Positions 26,338 through 34,939 of a stretch of 47,801 bases of DNA are shown piece after piece. The position numbers and the translations under genes were made by a program. The stretch is from the NCBI GenBank assembly GCA_021732175.1, contig JAKFVP010000106.1, positions 1-47,801 of the forward strand. Direction: 5' to 3'. This DNA is from Bradyrhizobium sp. Its GTDB lineage: Bacteria; Pseudomonadota; Alphaproteobacteria; Rhizobiales; Xanthobacteraceae. Below the pieces are notes generated by a model, which saw nothing but the letters and a program-made list of their open reading frames with translations, searched no databases and had not been told where the DNA came from. The number at the start of each line of letters is the position of its first letter. The first letter of the stretch is position 1.

Positions 26338-27536
26338 CCGACAACCTGCGTCACCGACAACAGCGCCGACATCACCGAAACGATCAGACCGCCGACGACG
26401 ATGCTGATGGTAACAATCGCCGCCGGCCCGATGATGCCGACGATGCGATCGAGCTGACGTTGCAACTTTGCCTCGTAAAATTCGGCGACCCGGGCGGCAA
26501 GAGCCGGCAGTTGCCCGGTTTCCTCTCCCAGACGCAGCATTCGCACCGAGACGGCTGGCAGGACGGCACAGGCCGTGAGCGCATCGGACAGCTTGCCGCC
26601 ATGACGAACGCGATCGGCCATCGCCGTCCAGACAGGCACATTGCCGGTCGCGGACATGATATCGATCAGAATGCGCAGCGTCGCCGTGAGTGTCACCCCG
26701 CTACCCAAGAGGATACTGAGGTTGCGGCAGAACAATGCGGTACGATGGAAGTCGACCACCGACGATATCACCGGCAGCCGCGCAACCTGCGTGATGGTGC
26801 CGGTTCGAAAGCCCGGTCTTCGCCACAACAGCCAGCAGCCTCCGACGGTTCCGGCCAGGACCGCGACGACTTCAGTGCCGTGACCGCGCAGCAGATCGGA
26901 AAGCGCGAGGAAGGCCTCGATGACGGGATCGGTCTTTGCGTTGAAGTCACGCAGGACTGATGAGAACTGCGGCAGCACGAACATGACAAAGAAGATCAGG
27001 ACGGCGCCTGCCGCCAGCAGCACAAAGGCAGGGTACTGCAGCGCATCGGTCACCTTGCGACGCAACGCCTCGGCGCGCACCCGCTCTGCACCGAGCGTCT
27101 CCAGGATGTGGTCGAGCGTGCCCGACATCTCGCCGACCCGGATCAAGGCGACATACATGGGGGGAAACAGCGACGGGTGGCGACCGAGCGCTTCCGCAAG
27201 GCTCTCGCCCGAAAGGATTGCTGTCTTGATCTTGAGGATGGCCGGCCGGAGCCGACCCACATCCATATCGGTGGCGAGCAACTCCAGCGCATCATTGAGC
27301 CGCGCACCCGCCTTTATCAGCAAGGCGAGATCGCGGGTAAAGATTGTAACGTCCTCCGCGCGCGGTCGCGACAGCGAAAACGACCATCCAGCCGCTCCCC
27401 TCTCCGGAGCAGTATCTATCACGACCAGTCCGAGATACTCGATGCGCTGCGACACCTCCGCCAGGCTGGCCGCGGAGATCGATCCCGACACGACCTCTCC
27501 ATTTTGGGTCAGCGCGCGATATGTGAAGTTGGGCAT
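26334..27536 (-). CDS. gspF: Type II secretion inner membrane platform protein GspF
   Basis: A 400-residue polytopic protein. MPNFTYRALTQNGEVVSGSI is the classic start. Two T2SSF domains (about 70-190 and 270-390) each lead into membrane helices (FVLLAAGAVLIFFVMFVLP; IVGIIGPAAIVTISIVVGGLI). LLIKAGARLNDALELLA and LLGSGVTLTATLRIL are the repeated domain signatures. It anchors GspE and the pseudopilus base. It starts 4 bp after gspE ends. Confidence 0.95.
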   Translation of the reverse strand: MPNFTYRALTQNGEVVSGSISAASLAEVSQRIEYLGLVVIDTAPERGAAGWSFSLSRPRAEDVTIFTRDLALLIKAGARLNDALELLATDMDVGRLRPAILKIKTAILSGESLAEALGRHPSLFPPMYVALIRVGEMSGTLDHILETLGAERVRAEALRRKVTDALQYPAFVLLAAGAVLIFFVMFVLPQFSSVLRDFNAKTDPVIEAFLALSDLLRGHGTEVVAVLAGTVGGCWLLWRRPGFRTGTITQVARLPVISSVVDFHRTALFCRNLSILLGSGVTLTATLRILIDIMSATGNVPVWTAMADRVRHGGKLSDALTACAVLPAVSVRMLRLGEETGQLPALAARVAEFYEAKLQRQLDRIVGIIGPAAIVTISIVVGGLIVSVMSALLSVTQVVG

Positions 27537-27540
27537 CTCG

Positions 27541-29214
27541 TCACCGCACGCTGGTCACGCGCAGGATTTCGGCCGCCGATGTCAGGCCGGACCGGCACTT
27601 GGCCAGACCGTCGTCGATCATGGTGGTCATTCCATTGCGAATGGCCGCCTTGTCGATCGAGGCCCAGTCGGATTGCGAGTCGATCAGCCGGCGGACCTCT
27701 TCGTTGATCTCCAGCACCTCGTAGACGCCGCAGCGGCCGCGATAGCCGACACCGCCGCAGCGCTCGCATCCGACCGGTTCGAAAATGTCGTCGCCGATTG
27801 CGAGTCCGACGGCCGCGTAGCGGGGATCGGCGTCAAAGTCGGAGGCTGTCAGCGCCCGGCCCGACTTGCACCGGTCGCACAACTGGCGGACCAGCCGTTG
27901 GGCGATGACCGCGCGCAGCGTTGACCGCAGCAGGAACGCCGCTATTCCAAGGTCCAGCAGGCGCGGCACCGCGGCCGCCGCCGTCTCCGTATGCAGCGTC
28001 GTCAGCACGAGATGGCCGGTCAGCGCGGCGTGAACCGCCACATGTCCCGTTTCACCGTCGCGGACCTCGCCGACCATGATGACATCCGGATCCTGGCGAA
28101 CGAACGAACGCAAGGCGGCCGCAAACGTCAGTCCAATGGAAGGCTTGGCCTGGTATTGCGCGATGCCGGGGATTTCGTACTCGACCGGGTCTTCGATCGT
28201 GAGGATCTTTCGCGTCGGCTCGTTGAGAAGCGAAAGAATGGTCGCCAATGTCGTGGTTTTTCCGCTGCCGGTCGGTCCCGTCACGATGATCATGCCGTGC
28301 GGCAGCGTCAGCAGGCGGCGCAACCTGTGTTCATCGCCCGATAGGAATCCTAGCTTCTCGAACGAGAGAAGCCCCCGATCCCTCGGCAGCAGGCGAATGA
28401 CGGCGGATTCGCCATGCTGCGCGGCCATGATGGCGACGCGCATGTCGATCTCCGCACGGGCGACCCGTAACCGTGCGGCCCCATCCTGTGGCAACCGGCG
28501 CTCGGCTATGTTAAGTCCCGCCATGATCTTTAGCCGTGAGATGATGGCTTGCGGGGGAATGCCGCTCGGGGTCGGAACGACGCGCAGAAGACCGTCAATG
28601 CGCATCCGTATGACCAGTGAAGAGCGGCTAGGCTCGATGTGAATGTCGCTGGCGCGCAGTTCCACCGCAGTCTCGAACAAATCGTTGACGGCCCGGACCA
28701 CGGGAGCACCGCTCGCCAGGTCGCGCAGATTATCGATATCGTCGTCCTGCGCTGCGTCGCTGCCGATCTGTTCGGCGCCCGGCGTAGGGTCTTCACCGAG
28801 ACGCTGATCGAGTGCGGTTGCGATATCCTCGAATGAAGCGATCTTGATCGAGGGCGCCGCCCCCAGCACGATTCCTGCCGCCCGGATCGATGCGGTGTCG
28901 CTGGGGTCGGCGACCGCGACGATGGCCTGACCGTTCACGGACTGGTGAGGGAAAACCGCCATATCGCGCAGAAACCGGCGCGAAAATTGCTGCACGCTGG
29001 GCTGTGCCGCGATCAGGTCCTGGAGCGTGGTGCGAGGCAGGCCATAGAAGCGCGCAACCTCATCGGCGAATTCGCCGGCGGACAGTTCGCTCATTTCCCA
29101 GAGCTTGCGCAGGCCGCCTTCGGCGCCGCCCCCGCCGAGCGTATCGATTTCTGCCACCAAACCCGTCTTCTGACAGAAATGAGCAGCAAACTCGTGCGCA
29201 CCCGGAGCGATCAT
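27541..29214 (-). CDS. gspE: Type II secretion assembly ATPase GspE
   Basis: A 557-residue hexameric ATPase. The N-terminal MshEN/GspE-N domain (about 40-130) is followed by the catalytic core: Walker A GPTGSGKTTT (about 312-321), Asp box and Walker B within IEDPVEYEIPGIAQYQ and PDVIMVGEVRDGET, and His box LTTLHTETA. The zinc-binding tetracysteine is present: CDRC (about 453-456) and CERC (about 487-490). It powers pseudopilus growth at the inner face of the membrane. It is first in the minus-strand gsp operon; the start at 29214 has a weak ribosome site. It diverges from gspD. Confidence 0.95.
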   Translation of the reverse strand: MIAPGAHEFAAHFCQKTGLVAEIDTLGGGGAEGGLRKLWEMSELSAGEFADEVARFYGLPRTTLQDLIAAQPSVQQFSRRFLRDMAVFPHQSVNGQAIVAVADPSDTASIRAAGIVLGAAPSIKIASFEDIATALDQRLGEDPTPGAEQIGSDAAQDDDIDNLRDLASGAPVVRAVNDLFETAVELRASDIHIEPSRSSLVIRMRIDGLLRVVPTPSGIPPQAIISRLKIMAGLNIAERRLPQDGAARLRVARAEIDMRVAIMAAQHGESAVIRLLPRDRGLLSFEKLGFLSGDEHRLRRLLTLPHGMIIVTGPTGSGKTTTLATILSLLNEPTRKILTIEDPVEYEIPGIAQYQAKPSIGLTFAAALRSFVRQDPDVIMVGEVRDGETGHVAVHAALTGHLVLTTLHTETAAAAVPRLLDLGIAAFLLRSTLRAVIAQRLVRQLCDRCKSGRALTASDFDADPRYAAVGLAIGDDIFEPVGCERCGGVGYRGRCGVYEVLEINEEVRRLIDSQSDWASIDKAAIRNGMTTMIDDGLAKCRSGLTSAAEILRVTSVR

Positions 29215-29531
29215 CGACGTCTACCAATGGAAAGTTCCGGAAATTCCGGAGGCGGGACGCAATTTATCGCGGCATTGTTGTTACAAATGTGACACCTATA
29301 TCGCGGCCCGCGTTTCTTAACACTTTGAATGATAATCAGTGCCCTCGCACGAAACTCGGGGCCGGCAGCTTCGGCAGAAATCGCCGGATTCAACCCATGT
29401 TATGCCTCGGACAAGCAGTGACATTGTCGAGGTGAACGATTCACACATGGCTGTCACATACGATAGTTAAGAGATCATCATTGGGTCTCCCGCCTGCAGC
29501 CCCGCAGGCTGGTGCACGTAGTCAGGGTACG
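29215..29531. promoter_or_regulatory. Divergent gspE/gspD control region
   Basis: About 317 bp with no gene. Candidate sites are TTCCGGAAATTCCGGA (29235-29250), a doubled TTCCGGA just before gspE; AATGATAA near 29329; TGTTAT (29398-29403); and the 13-bp palindrome GTGAACGATTCAC (29432-29444) about 90 bp before gspD. None can be tied to a known regulator by eye. Confidence 0.35.
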
Positions 29532-31916
29532 GTGAGGCAGATAGTGGGCCGAACAGCGCGCCGGATCGGCTTGTTCGCCCAATGGGGCGCGGTTTGCGCG
29601 TTACTTGCGGCGTGCAACACGATCACCGGCGTCGCCGACAGGGGTGATACCCAGGATCCCGACGTCTTCGAAAAGGTCCGATCGATCGACCTGTTGCCGC
29701 GTTATCCGAATCAGATTCAGCAGACCCAGCTTTCTACCGGCCGCCGGGCAAAGCCGGTCATCTATTCGGGCGAGGCGGCAGCCGATGCGCCGTCGCCCGC
29801 TTCCGCTTCGTCATCGCCACAGGCTGTCGCGAGCGGCGATGGCTATGAACTCGACTTCAACAACACGCCGGTCGCATCGGTAGCCAAGGTTGTCCTGGGT
29901 GACATACTCGGGGTCGGATATGTCATCGACCCCCGCGTGCAGGGCAACATCAGCCTGTCCTCCGCTCGTCCGATCCCGAAGTCCGACGTCATGTTCGCGC
30001 TCGAAAACGCGCTTCGAGTTTCCGGGTTCGCGCTGGTACGAGACAACGCCGCCTACCGCCTGATGCCTCAGGCCGATGCGGTCGGTGCAGGGCCTGTCGA
30101 TACTGCCGAACGTACGGAACCGGGCTACGGAATCTCGGTGGTGCCGCTACAATATGTATCGGCGCAGACGGTGGTCAAACTGGTCGACAGCTTCGCCACG
30201 AAGCCGGGGATGGTTCGGGCCGACCCCAACCGCAATCTGATCCTCGTGCAGGGTAGCGGCAGCGAACGACGCAACGCCGTCGAACTCGTGCTCAGCTTTG
30301 ACGCCGACTGGATGCGGGGGCAATCGGTTGGAATTTTTCCCGTGCAGAACAGCAACCCTGTGCCGATCATCGCCGAACTGGAGAAGATCGTGGATGCCGG
30401 CGAGGGCGGGATGACCCAGAACGTCATCAAGTTTCAGGCCATGCCCAGGACCAATGCAGTGCTCGTGGTCACACGCAAGCCCGAACTTCTCCGCCGCGTC
30501 GAGACCTGGATCGCCCGCCTCGACACCACCAATTCGGGCCGTTCGGCGATCCATGTCTATCACGTGAAGTATGGCGAGGCCCGACAGATCGCCCGCGTGC
30601 TCAACGACATCTTCGGCGGCGGTGGAGGATCGGCATCCTCGTCGGTGCTGGATAGCGGCACCGGCCAGACCGCCCCCGGGTCGGGTCAGTCCGCAAGCTC
30701 CAGCGGAAGCACGCCGCTGAGCCGCCTCTCGGCAAACTCCAGCGGTCAATCGTCGGGCGGTTTCGGAGCGAGTTCTCGCACCGCCGGAAGCGCAGGAACC
30801 GGTGGCGCGCAGTCCGGCTATGGTGCGGCTGGCGGTACCTCACAAGGCGGCAGCCTGTTCGAGAATTCCAGCTCCGGCGGCAGCCAGGCCGGGGCCCGCG
30901 GCGGAACCGCGGGCGGTAGCGGCGCCGGCAGCGTGCTGGAGGGTGCGCGCATCACCGCCGACACCGTTAACAACACGCTCCTGATCTACGCCAGCCAGGA
31001 GCAATACAGCATCATTGAACAGACCGTACGTCAGATCGATCAGCCGCAGCTGCAGGTCGCCATCGATGCCACGATCGCCGAAGTCACGCTCACCGACGAC
31101 CTGCAGTATGGTGTGCAGTCCTATATCATGAGCCGGGATCTCGGACTCAAACCTGATGTCGGCTCGGTGGGCAACTCGGCATCGTCGGCGCTGATCAACG
31201 GCGTGAAGGACGTCGTGCTCAATCGCGCCATTCCGGGCTTCAACTTCCTCGTCGGACCGGCAACAACGCCGCGGGGCATCATCAGCGCCCTGCATGCTGT
31301 CACCGACGTCAAGGTCCTGTCCAACCCCTCGCTGGTCGTGATCGACAATCAGGTCGCCACCCTGCAGGTCGGAGACGAGATTCCGATCCAGACCGGCAGC
31401 GCAACCGTGCTGACGGGAAACAACACGGTTGCCAATACCACCGATTATCGCAGCACCGGAATCATCCTTCGCGTTGCACCGCGCATCAATGCCAACGGTA
31501 ATGTCCGGCTCGATATCGAGCAGGAGATCAGCAATCCCGTGAATGGTTCGTCATCCTCCACTTCCTCGTCGTCGACCCCGACAAATTCACTTACGCCCAC
31601 AGTATCGACGCGCAAGGTGCGGAGCGCAGTTTCGGTCGCAAGCGGACAGACCGTTCTCCTTGCCGGCCTCATCAGCGACACCACGAACCGCAGCCGCCAG
31701 GGGATTCCCATTCTTGACCAGATTCCCGGGCTCGGCGACGTATTCACGCAGAACGACAAGGCGATCAAGCGCACGGAGTTGATCATCTTCATCAGGCCGA
31801 AGATCATCCGCGACGGCATGGACGCGCATTTTGTCGCGGAGGAATTGCGCACGAAGCTGCGCGGCACGATCGGCGCGGTCGGCTCCCGGCGCGCAGCACC
31901 GGCCACATATCGCTGA
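29532..31916 (+). CDS. gspD: Type II secretion secretin GspD, lipoprotein form
   Basis: About 794 residues from GTG 29532. The signal peptide ends in a lipobox LAAC (25-28), so it is probably a self-piloting outer membrane lipoprotein. N0 domain begins YELDFNNTPVASVAKVVLGDILGVGY. N1-N3 follow, including HVYHVKYGEARQIARVLNDI. The secretin core spans about 580-757 (VLSNPSLVVIDNQVA, VGDEIPIQTGSA, LAGLISDTTNRSRQGIPILDQIPGLG, ELIIFIRPKII). An unusual Gly/Ser-rich insert of about 105 residues (360-466) interrupts the N3 domain. The GTG is preferred because it gives a normal signal peptide (AGGG upstream); TTG 29481 with AAGAG upstream would add 17 residues. It forms the export channel for folded proteins. 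Confidence 0.93.
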   Translation: MRQIVGRTARRIGLFAQWGAVCALLAACNTITGVADRGDTQDPDVFEKVRSIDLLPRYPNQIQQTQLSTGRRAKPVIYSGEAAADAPSPASASSSPQAVASGDGYELDFNNTPVASVAKVVLGDILGVGYVIDPRVQGNISLSSARPIPKSDVMFALENALRVSGFALVRDNAAYRLMPQADAVGAGPVDTAERTEPGYGISVVPLQYVSAQTVVKLVDSFATKPGMVRADPNRNLILVQGSGSERRNAVELVLSFDADWMRGQSVGIFPVQNSNPVPIIAELEKIVDAGEGGMTQNVIKFQAMPRTNAVLVVTRKPELLRRVETWIARLDTTNSGRSAIHVYHVKYGEARQIARVLNDIFGGGGGSASSSVLDSGTGQTAPGSGQSASSSGSTPLSRLSANSSGQSSGGFGASSRTAGSAGTGGAQSGYGAAGGTSQGGSLFENSSSGGSQAGARGGTAGGSGAGSVLEGARITADTVNNTLLIYASQEQYSIIEQTVRQIDQPQLQVAIDATIAEVTLTDDLQYGVQSYIMSRDLGLKPDVGSVGNSASSALINGVKDVVLNRAIPGFNFLVGPATTPRGIISALHAVTDVKVLSNPSLVVIDNQVATLQVGDEIPIQTGSATVLTGNNTVANTTDYRSTGIILRVAPRINANGNVRLDIEQEISNPVNGSSSSTSSSSTPTNSLTPTVSTRKVRSAVSVASGQTVLLAGLISDTTNRSRQGIPILDQIPGLGDVFTQNDKAIKRTELIIFIRPKIIRDGMDAHFVAEELRTKLRGTIGAVGSRRAAPATYR

Positions 31917-31967
31917 ACAGACGTGAAACCGATCGGGGACGGCAAGTCAGACGACAGTAGGGCGGGT

Positions 31968-32465
31968 ATGTACAGGTCAATGAAACTGATTGCTTGCGTC
32001 GCTGCCGTCGTGATTGCCGCGGCGACGCCGTGCTACGCGGATTCGCTTGCAAGGGGCAACGCAGCATTCCTACGCGGCGACTACAATCGAGCAGCAGCTG
32101 AACTTGTGCCGCTCGCCGAACGCGGGCACGCGCGCGCACAAGCCATGCTCGGCTTCATGTATGCGACCGGTCAGGGCGTCCCGCAGAACTACGATGCGGC
32201 AAGTCATTGGTATCGGCTGGCCGCCGAACAGGGCGACACCACGGCGCAGTATCTGCTCGGCTTGGCCTACGACAAGGGTCAGGGCGTTCCGCTGGACACG
32301 GTCGCCGCCTACAAGTGGCTCAATCTCGCTGCATCCCGGGCTCCAAAGCGGCTGCGCGATGATTACGCGCGGCTCCGCAATGCGGTGGCGTCGAAAATGA
32401 GCCGTGACCAGATTGCCGAAGGGCAATGGTATGCCGTGCGATGGCCGGCGGATTCCCCGTTTTGA
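31968..32465 (+). CDS. Small periplasmic Sel1-repeat protein
   Basis: About 165 residues. A signal peptide (MKLIACVAAVVIAAATPCYA) precedes an Ala-rich region with two to three Sel1/TPR-like repeats: GHARAQAMLGFMYATGQGV (about 60-80), GDTTAQYLLGLAYDKGQGV (about 96-116) and AYKWLNLAASRAP. Sel1 repeats are protein-binding scaffolds. It starts about 50 bp after gspD on the same strand, so it may assist secretin assembly or substrate handling; this is inference. ATG 31968 (GGGCGGG upstream) or ATG 31980 could be used. Confidence 0.8.
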   Translation: MYRSMKLIACVAAVVIAAATPCYADSLARGNAAFLRGDYNRAAAELVPLAERGHARAQAMLGFMYATGQGVPQNYDAASHWYRLAAEQGDTTAQYLLGLAYDKGQGVPLDTVAAYKWLNLAASRAPKRLRDDYARLRNAVASKMSRDQIAEGQWYAVRWPADSPF

Positions 32466-32484
32466 TGTGAGACAGCGGGATCAG

Positions 32485-33516
32485 TCACCAACCCTGCATC
32501 AGCGTTGTGTGCAGCAGCCAGCCAATCCATATTGCCGGGGCAAAATATAACCCGAACGGCAGGCGGCTGCCCGACCAAAGGGGATGGCGCAGCAGGTAGC
32601 GGCGGAGTGCATAGACGGATATTGCCGAGAGCGCCGCAATCTCGACTGCGATCGGCATCACCGGCCAATCGAGCCAGGCTCCCGCAACAGCCGCAAGCTT
32701 GACATCGCCGAGTCCGATCCCGCCGCGGCCACGCAGCCGGACATAAGTCAGCCGCAGAGCCAGGAACGAAAGCGCCAGAACGGCAGCGCGTAGTCCGGAC
32801 CCCGCCATCGCCGCGACCAGATCGCCCTGCCCCGACACAGCCGAACTGGCAAAGCCCAGCGCGAGCCCGGCTGCATTCAAGGGATCGGGGATAACAAAGT
32901 GCTGCCCGTCCACGACGGCGATCGCCAGCATGACGATCGCCAGTCCCGCGCCAAGCCAGCCGCCCGTACCGGGCGCGGCCGCAATGCTAACTCCGACCGC
33001 CAGTACACCAACGGCGACGATCGCAGCGATCGCCTTGGATCGAAAAGGACCGGGATCACCGAGCCGGTACCAGGCGTAGTCACGAGAGATCAGACCGGGT
33101 ACCAGCGAACAGAGTCCAAAGCCGACGAGCGCGCCTGACGCGCTCAAGAGGAAATCGGTCAGACTGGAATCGCGGCCCGGGACAAGGCGCTGGCCGAGTT
33201 CCAACGCCGCCGCCAGCACGACGATGGACAGAATCTGCGGCCAACGGGCAAGACCTGCGAGCGTGAGGACAACAGCGACGAGGCAGTATGCGATGCCGTG
33301 TTCGAGTTCCTTCGCAAGGCCGGTCGACGGCCTCCATTCGGCCGGCACCAGGGACAAGGCGATGATCGCGAGCAGACCGACAAAGCCGGCAAAACGAAGC
33401 GGACGAACCAGCCGGGCGAAGCCGGTCTGAATCCCCGCTGATGGTACTGACGTCACGACGATCGATCTCGCTTCCTGAAGTCCGCTTGCATCCTCCTCTA
33501 TGAGCATTGAGAACAC
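32485..33516 (-). CDS. VanZ-like domain fused to a prepilin peptidase (GspO function)
   Basis: A 343-residue polytopic protein with two parts. Residues about 40-140 match VanZ: LEHGIAY (71-77) and ELGQRLVPGRDSSLTDFLLSASGALVG (106-132, conserved E, Q, R, D and G). Residues about 165-330 are the A24 aspartyl prepilin peptidase, with catalytic D203 in VVDGQHFVIPD and D271 in GLGDVKL. The usual N-terminal four-Cys N-methylase domain of PilD/GspO is missing and VanZ takes its place. It should cleave the leaders of GspG-K; whether it methylates them is doubtful. It is convergent with the Sel1 gene and the only prepilin peptidase in the window. Confidence 0.87.
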   Translation of the reverse strand: MFSMLIEEDASGLQEARSIVVTSVPSAGIQTGFARLVRPLRFAGFVGLLAIIALSLVPAEWRPSTGLAKELEHGIAYCLVAVVLTLAGLARWPQILSIVVLAAALELGQRLVPGRDSSLTDFLLSASGALVGFGLCSLVPGLISRDYAWYRLGDPGPFRSKAIAAIVAVGVLAVGVSIAAAPGTGGWLGAGLAIVMLAIAVVDGQHFVIPDPLNAAGLALGFASSAVSGQGDLVAAMAGSGLRAAVLALSFLALRLTYVRLRGRGGIGLGDVKLAAVAGAWLDWPVMPIAVEIAALSAISVYALRRYLLRHPLWSGSRLPFGLYFAPAIWIGWLLHTTLMQGW

Positions 33517-33847
33517 CTGCTAATTGACAGCCCTCCCTATTGGCTGCGGTGATCGACGCGTCAAGGCGTCGGCCCGGCAAGATTTTTTTCGAAGCAACGC
33601 TCAATGGCATCCAATTGTCACGCTCGTGTCAAAGAGCGCACAGGCTTGCGCAGCCCGTGTGCGGACCGATGAAACTTTCGATGATATTCCACGCCGCCTG
33701 ATCGGCCGCGGTTAACGCGACGTAAGCGGTCATCCGCAGGCAGCGCGAGGTAAGCGACATTCACGATCGACGCAATTTGAAGCAATTGCTTAGCGGGATC
33801 GCGAGGTCTTTCTGCCAACTTCCCCGAAAGCCAGAACGGGGAACCTC
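33517..33847. other. Intergenic region between the prepilin peptidase and the cysteine protease
   Basis: About 330 bp of divergent DNA. A T7 run lies near 33583-33589. A 67-codon minus frame (33618-33818, TTG start) has no family I recognise, so it is not called. The region should carry promoters for both flanking genes; none was clear. Confidence 0.35.
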
Positions 33848-34507
33848 ATGTCGATGCGCAAGCGAAAGAGCCGCACTGCGGGTGCAAATACCTGCAGGAT
33901 GATCGCGGGAACGCTTGCGGCTGCTCTCCTGTTCGTCTCGCTGCCGGCCCACGGCTTTCTCGCCAGGCCCGTCATTTTCGCCGCACTTGGCGATATCGCA
34001 AAGGCGCCGAGCGGTTGGCTGCAATTCTGCGCCGAGACCCCGGAAGAGTGCAGGCCTGACATCGGCGCGCCGCGCGATGTGATCCTGACGCCCGAACTGA
34101 TGCGGGAATTGTTCTCGGTTAACAAACATGCCAACGACCGGGTGAAATGGACTAGCGATGCCAGTCTTTATGGCAAGACAGAGCGATGGACCTTGCCGCT
34201 CGACCGCGGCGACTGCGAGGATATCGTTCTCCTGAAGCGAAAATTGCTCGCCAAGCTGGGTTGGCCGACAAGCGCCCTGCTGGTGACGACGGTGAGAGAG
34301 CAGGGATCGAACGAGGGCCTCCACGCCGTGCTGACCATCCGCACCGACCGGGGCGAACTGATCCTTGATAACCAGACCCCGGAAGTCCTGTTCTGGTACG
34401 AGACGAATTACCGATATCTGACGCGGCAATCCCCGGCCGATCCCAACGTCTGGGTGTCTTTCCGCCTCGATCAGCCGCGGCCCGATTCGACCGCCGCAGG
34501 CCACTGA
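33848..34507 (+). CDS. LapG-like transglutaminase-type cysteine peptidase (BTLCP family)
   Basis: A 219-residue protein with a signal peptide (MIAGTLAAALLFVSLPAHG, about 18-36) and the catalytic triad of bacterial transglutaminase-like cysteine proteinases: C123 in RGDCEDIVLLKRKLL, H159 in GLHAVL, D174 in LILDNQ. LapG of this family cuts adhesins that are exported by type I systems, releasing them from the cell, under control of the c-di-GMP receptor LapD. The two type I-type repeat proteins and their exporter directly downstream make an adhesin-processing role attractive. Several paralogues of the family with unknown roles occur in rhizobia, so this is inference. No LapD is in the window. 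Confidence 0.88.
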   Translation: MSMRKRKSRTAGANTCRMIAGTLAAALLFVSLPAHGFLARPVIFAALGDIAKAPSGWLQFCAETPEECRPDIGAPRDVILTPELMRELFSVNKHANDRVKWTSDASLYGKTERWTLPLDRGDCEDIVLLKRKLLAKLGWPTSALLVTTVREQGSNEGLHAVLTIRTDRGELILDNQTPEVLFWYETNYRYLTRQSPADPNVWVSFRLDQPRPDSTAAGH

Positions 34508-34939
34508 CCAGACCACCGGCATTCGGGCCGCCGGACCGGCTCAGCCGGCCGTCAACATACGAATGTTATCTGTTATCCACGCATTGGGACCGGAGGGCAC
34601 ACGCGCCTCGCTCGTGGCAGGCTACTGCGCGACCGGTCGCGGACGACCAATTTCACAGCGATTTTGATTGTCATCTGAGCCCGCTTGGCATGATTTAGCC
34701 GTCGCTGACGCAGGCGATCACGCATGCGCGGGCATATCGTACCGCCGGGCGCTGGCACAGCAGCGCAATATAACGCGCACGCGTCGCGGCAGTGATATCA
34801 AAATATCATTCGAGGGCAGGAATACTATGTTATATGCCGGGGTTAGTTGAGCGCTGTCCTCATCGCATGTGTGGCGGGCTGGGCGGCCAAGCAAGTTTCA
34901 GAACCTTAGTCCCACCCATCACAACTTGAGGCATAGAAA
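34508..34939. promoter_or_regulatory. 432-bp leader region of the first repeat adhesin
   Basis: No gene was found. GTTATC occurs twice in direct repeat (34565-34570 and 34572-34577), and the palindrome TGATAT-CAAA-ATATCA sits at 34793-34808. TGTTAT occurs at 34828-34833. The gene's ribosome site GAGG is at 34928-34931. The long leader suggests regulated transcription, but no -10/-35 pair is clear. Confidence 0.4.

Noticed and set aside
33618..33818. Minus-strand frame of 67 codons in the intergenic region before the cysteine protease gene.
   Set aside because: It needs a TTG start, has no recognisable family or domain, and occupies a region expected to hold two promoters.
34751..34768. TGGCAC followed by GCGCA resembling a sigma-54 promoter (-24/-12).
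   Set aside because: The -12 element lacks the required GC at the proper place (CGCA instead of TTGC), so it was not called.
34801..34850. Possible short peptide frame ending just before the first adhesin.
   Set aside because: No ribosome site and no recognisable content; the AT-rich sequence is better explained as regulatory DNA.
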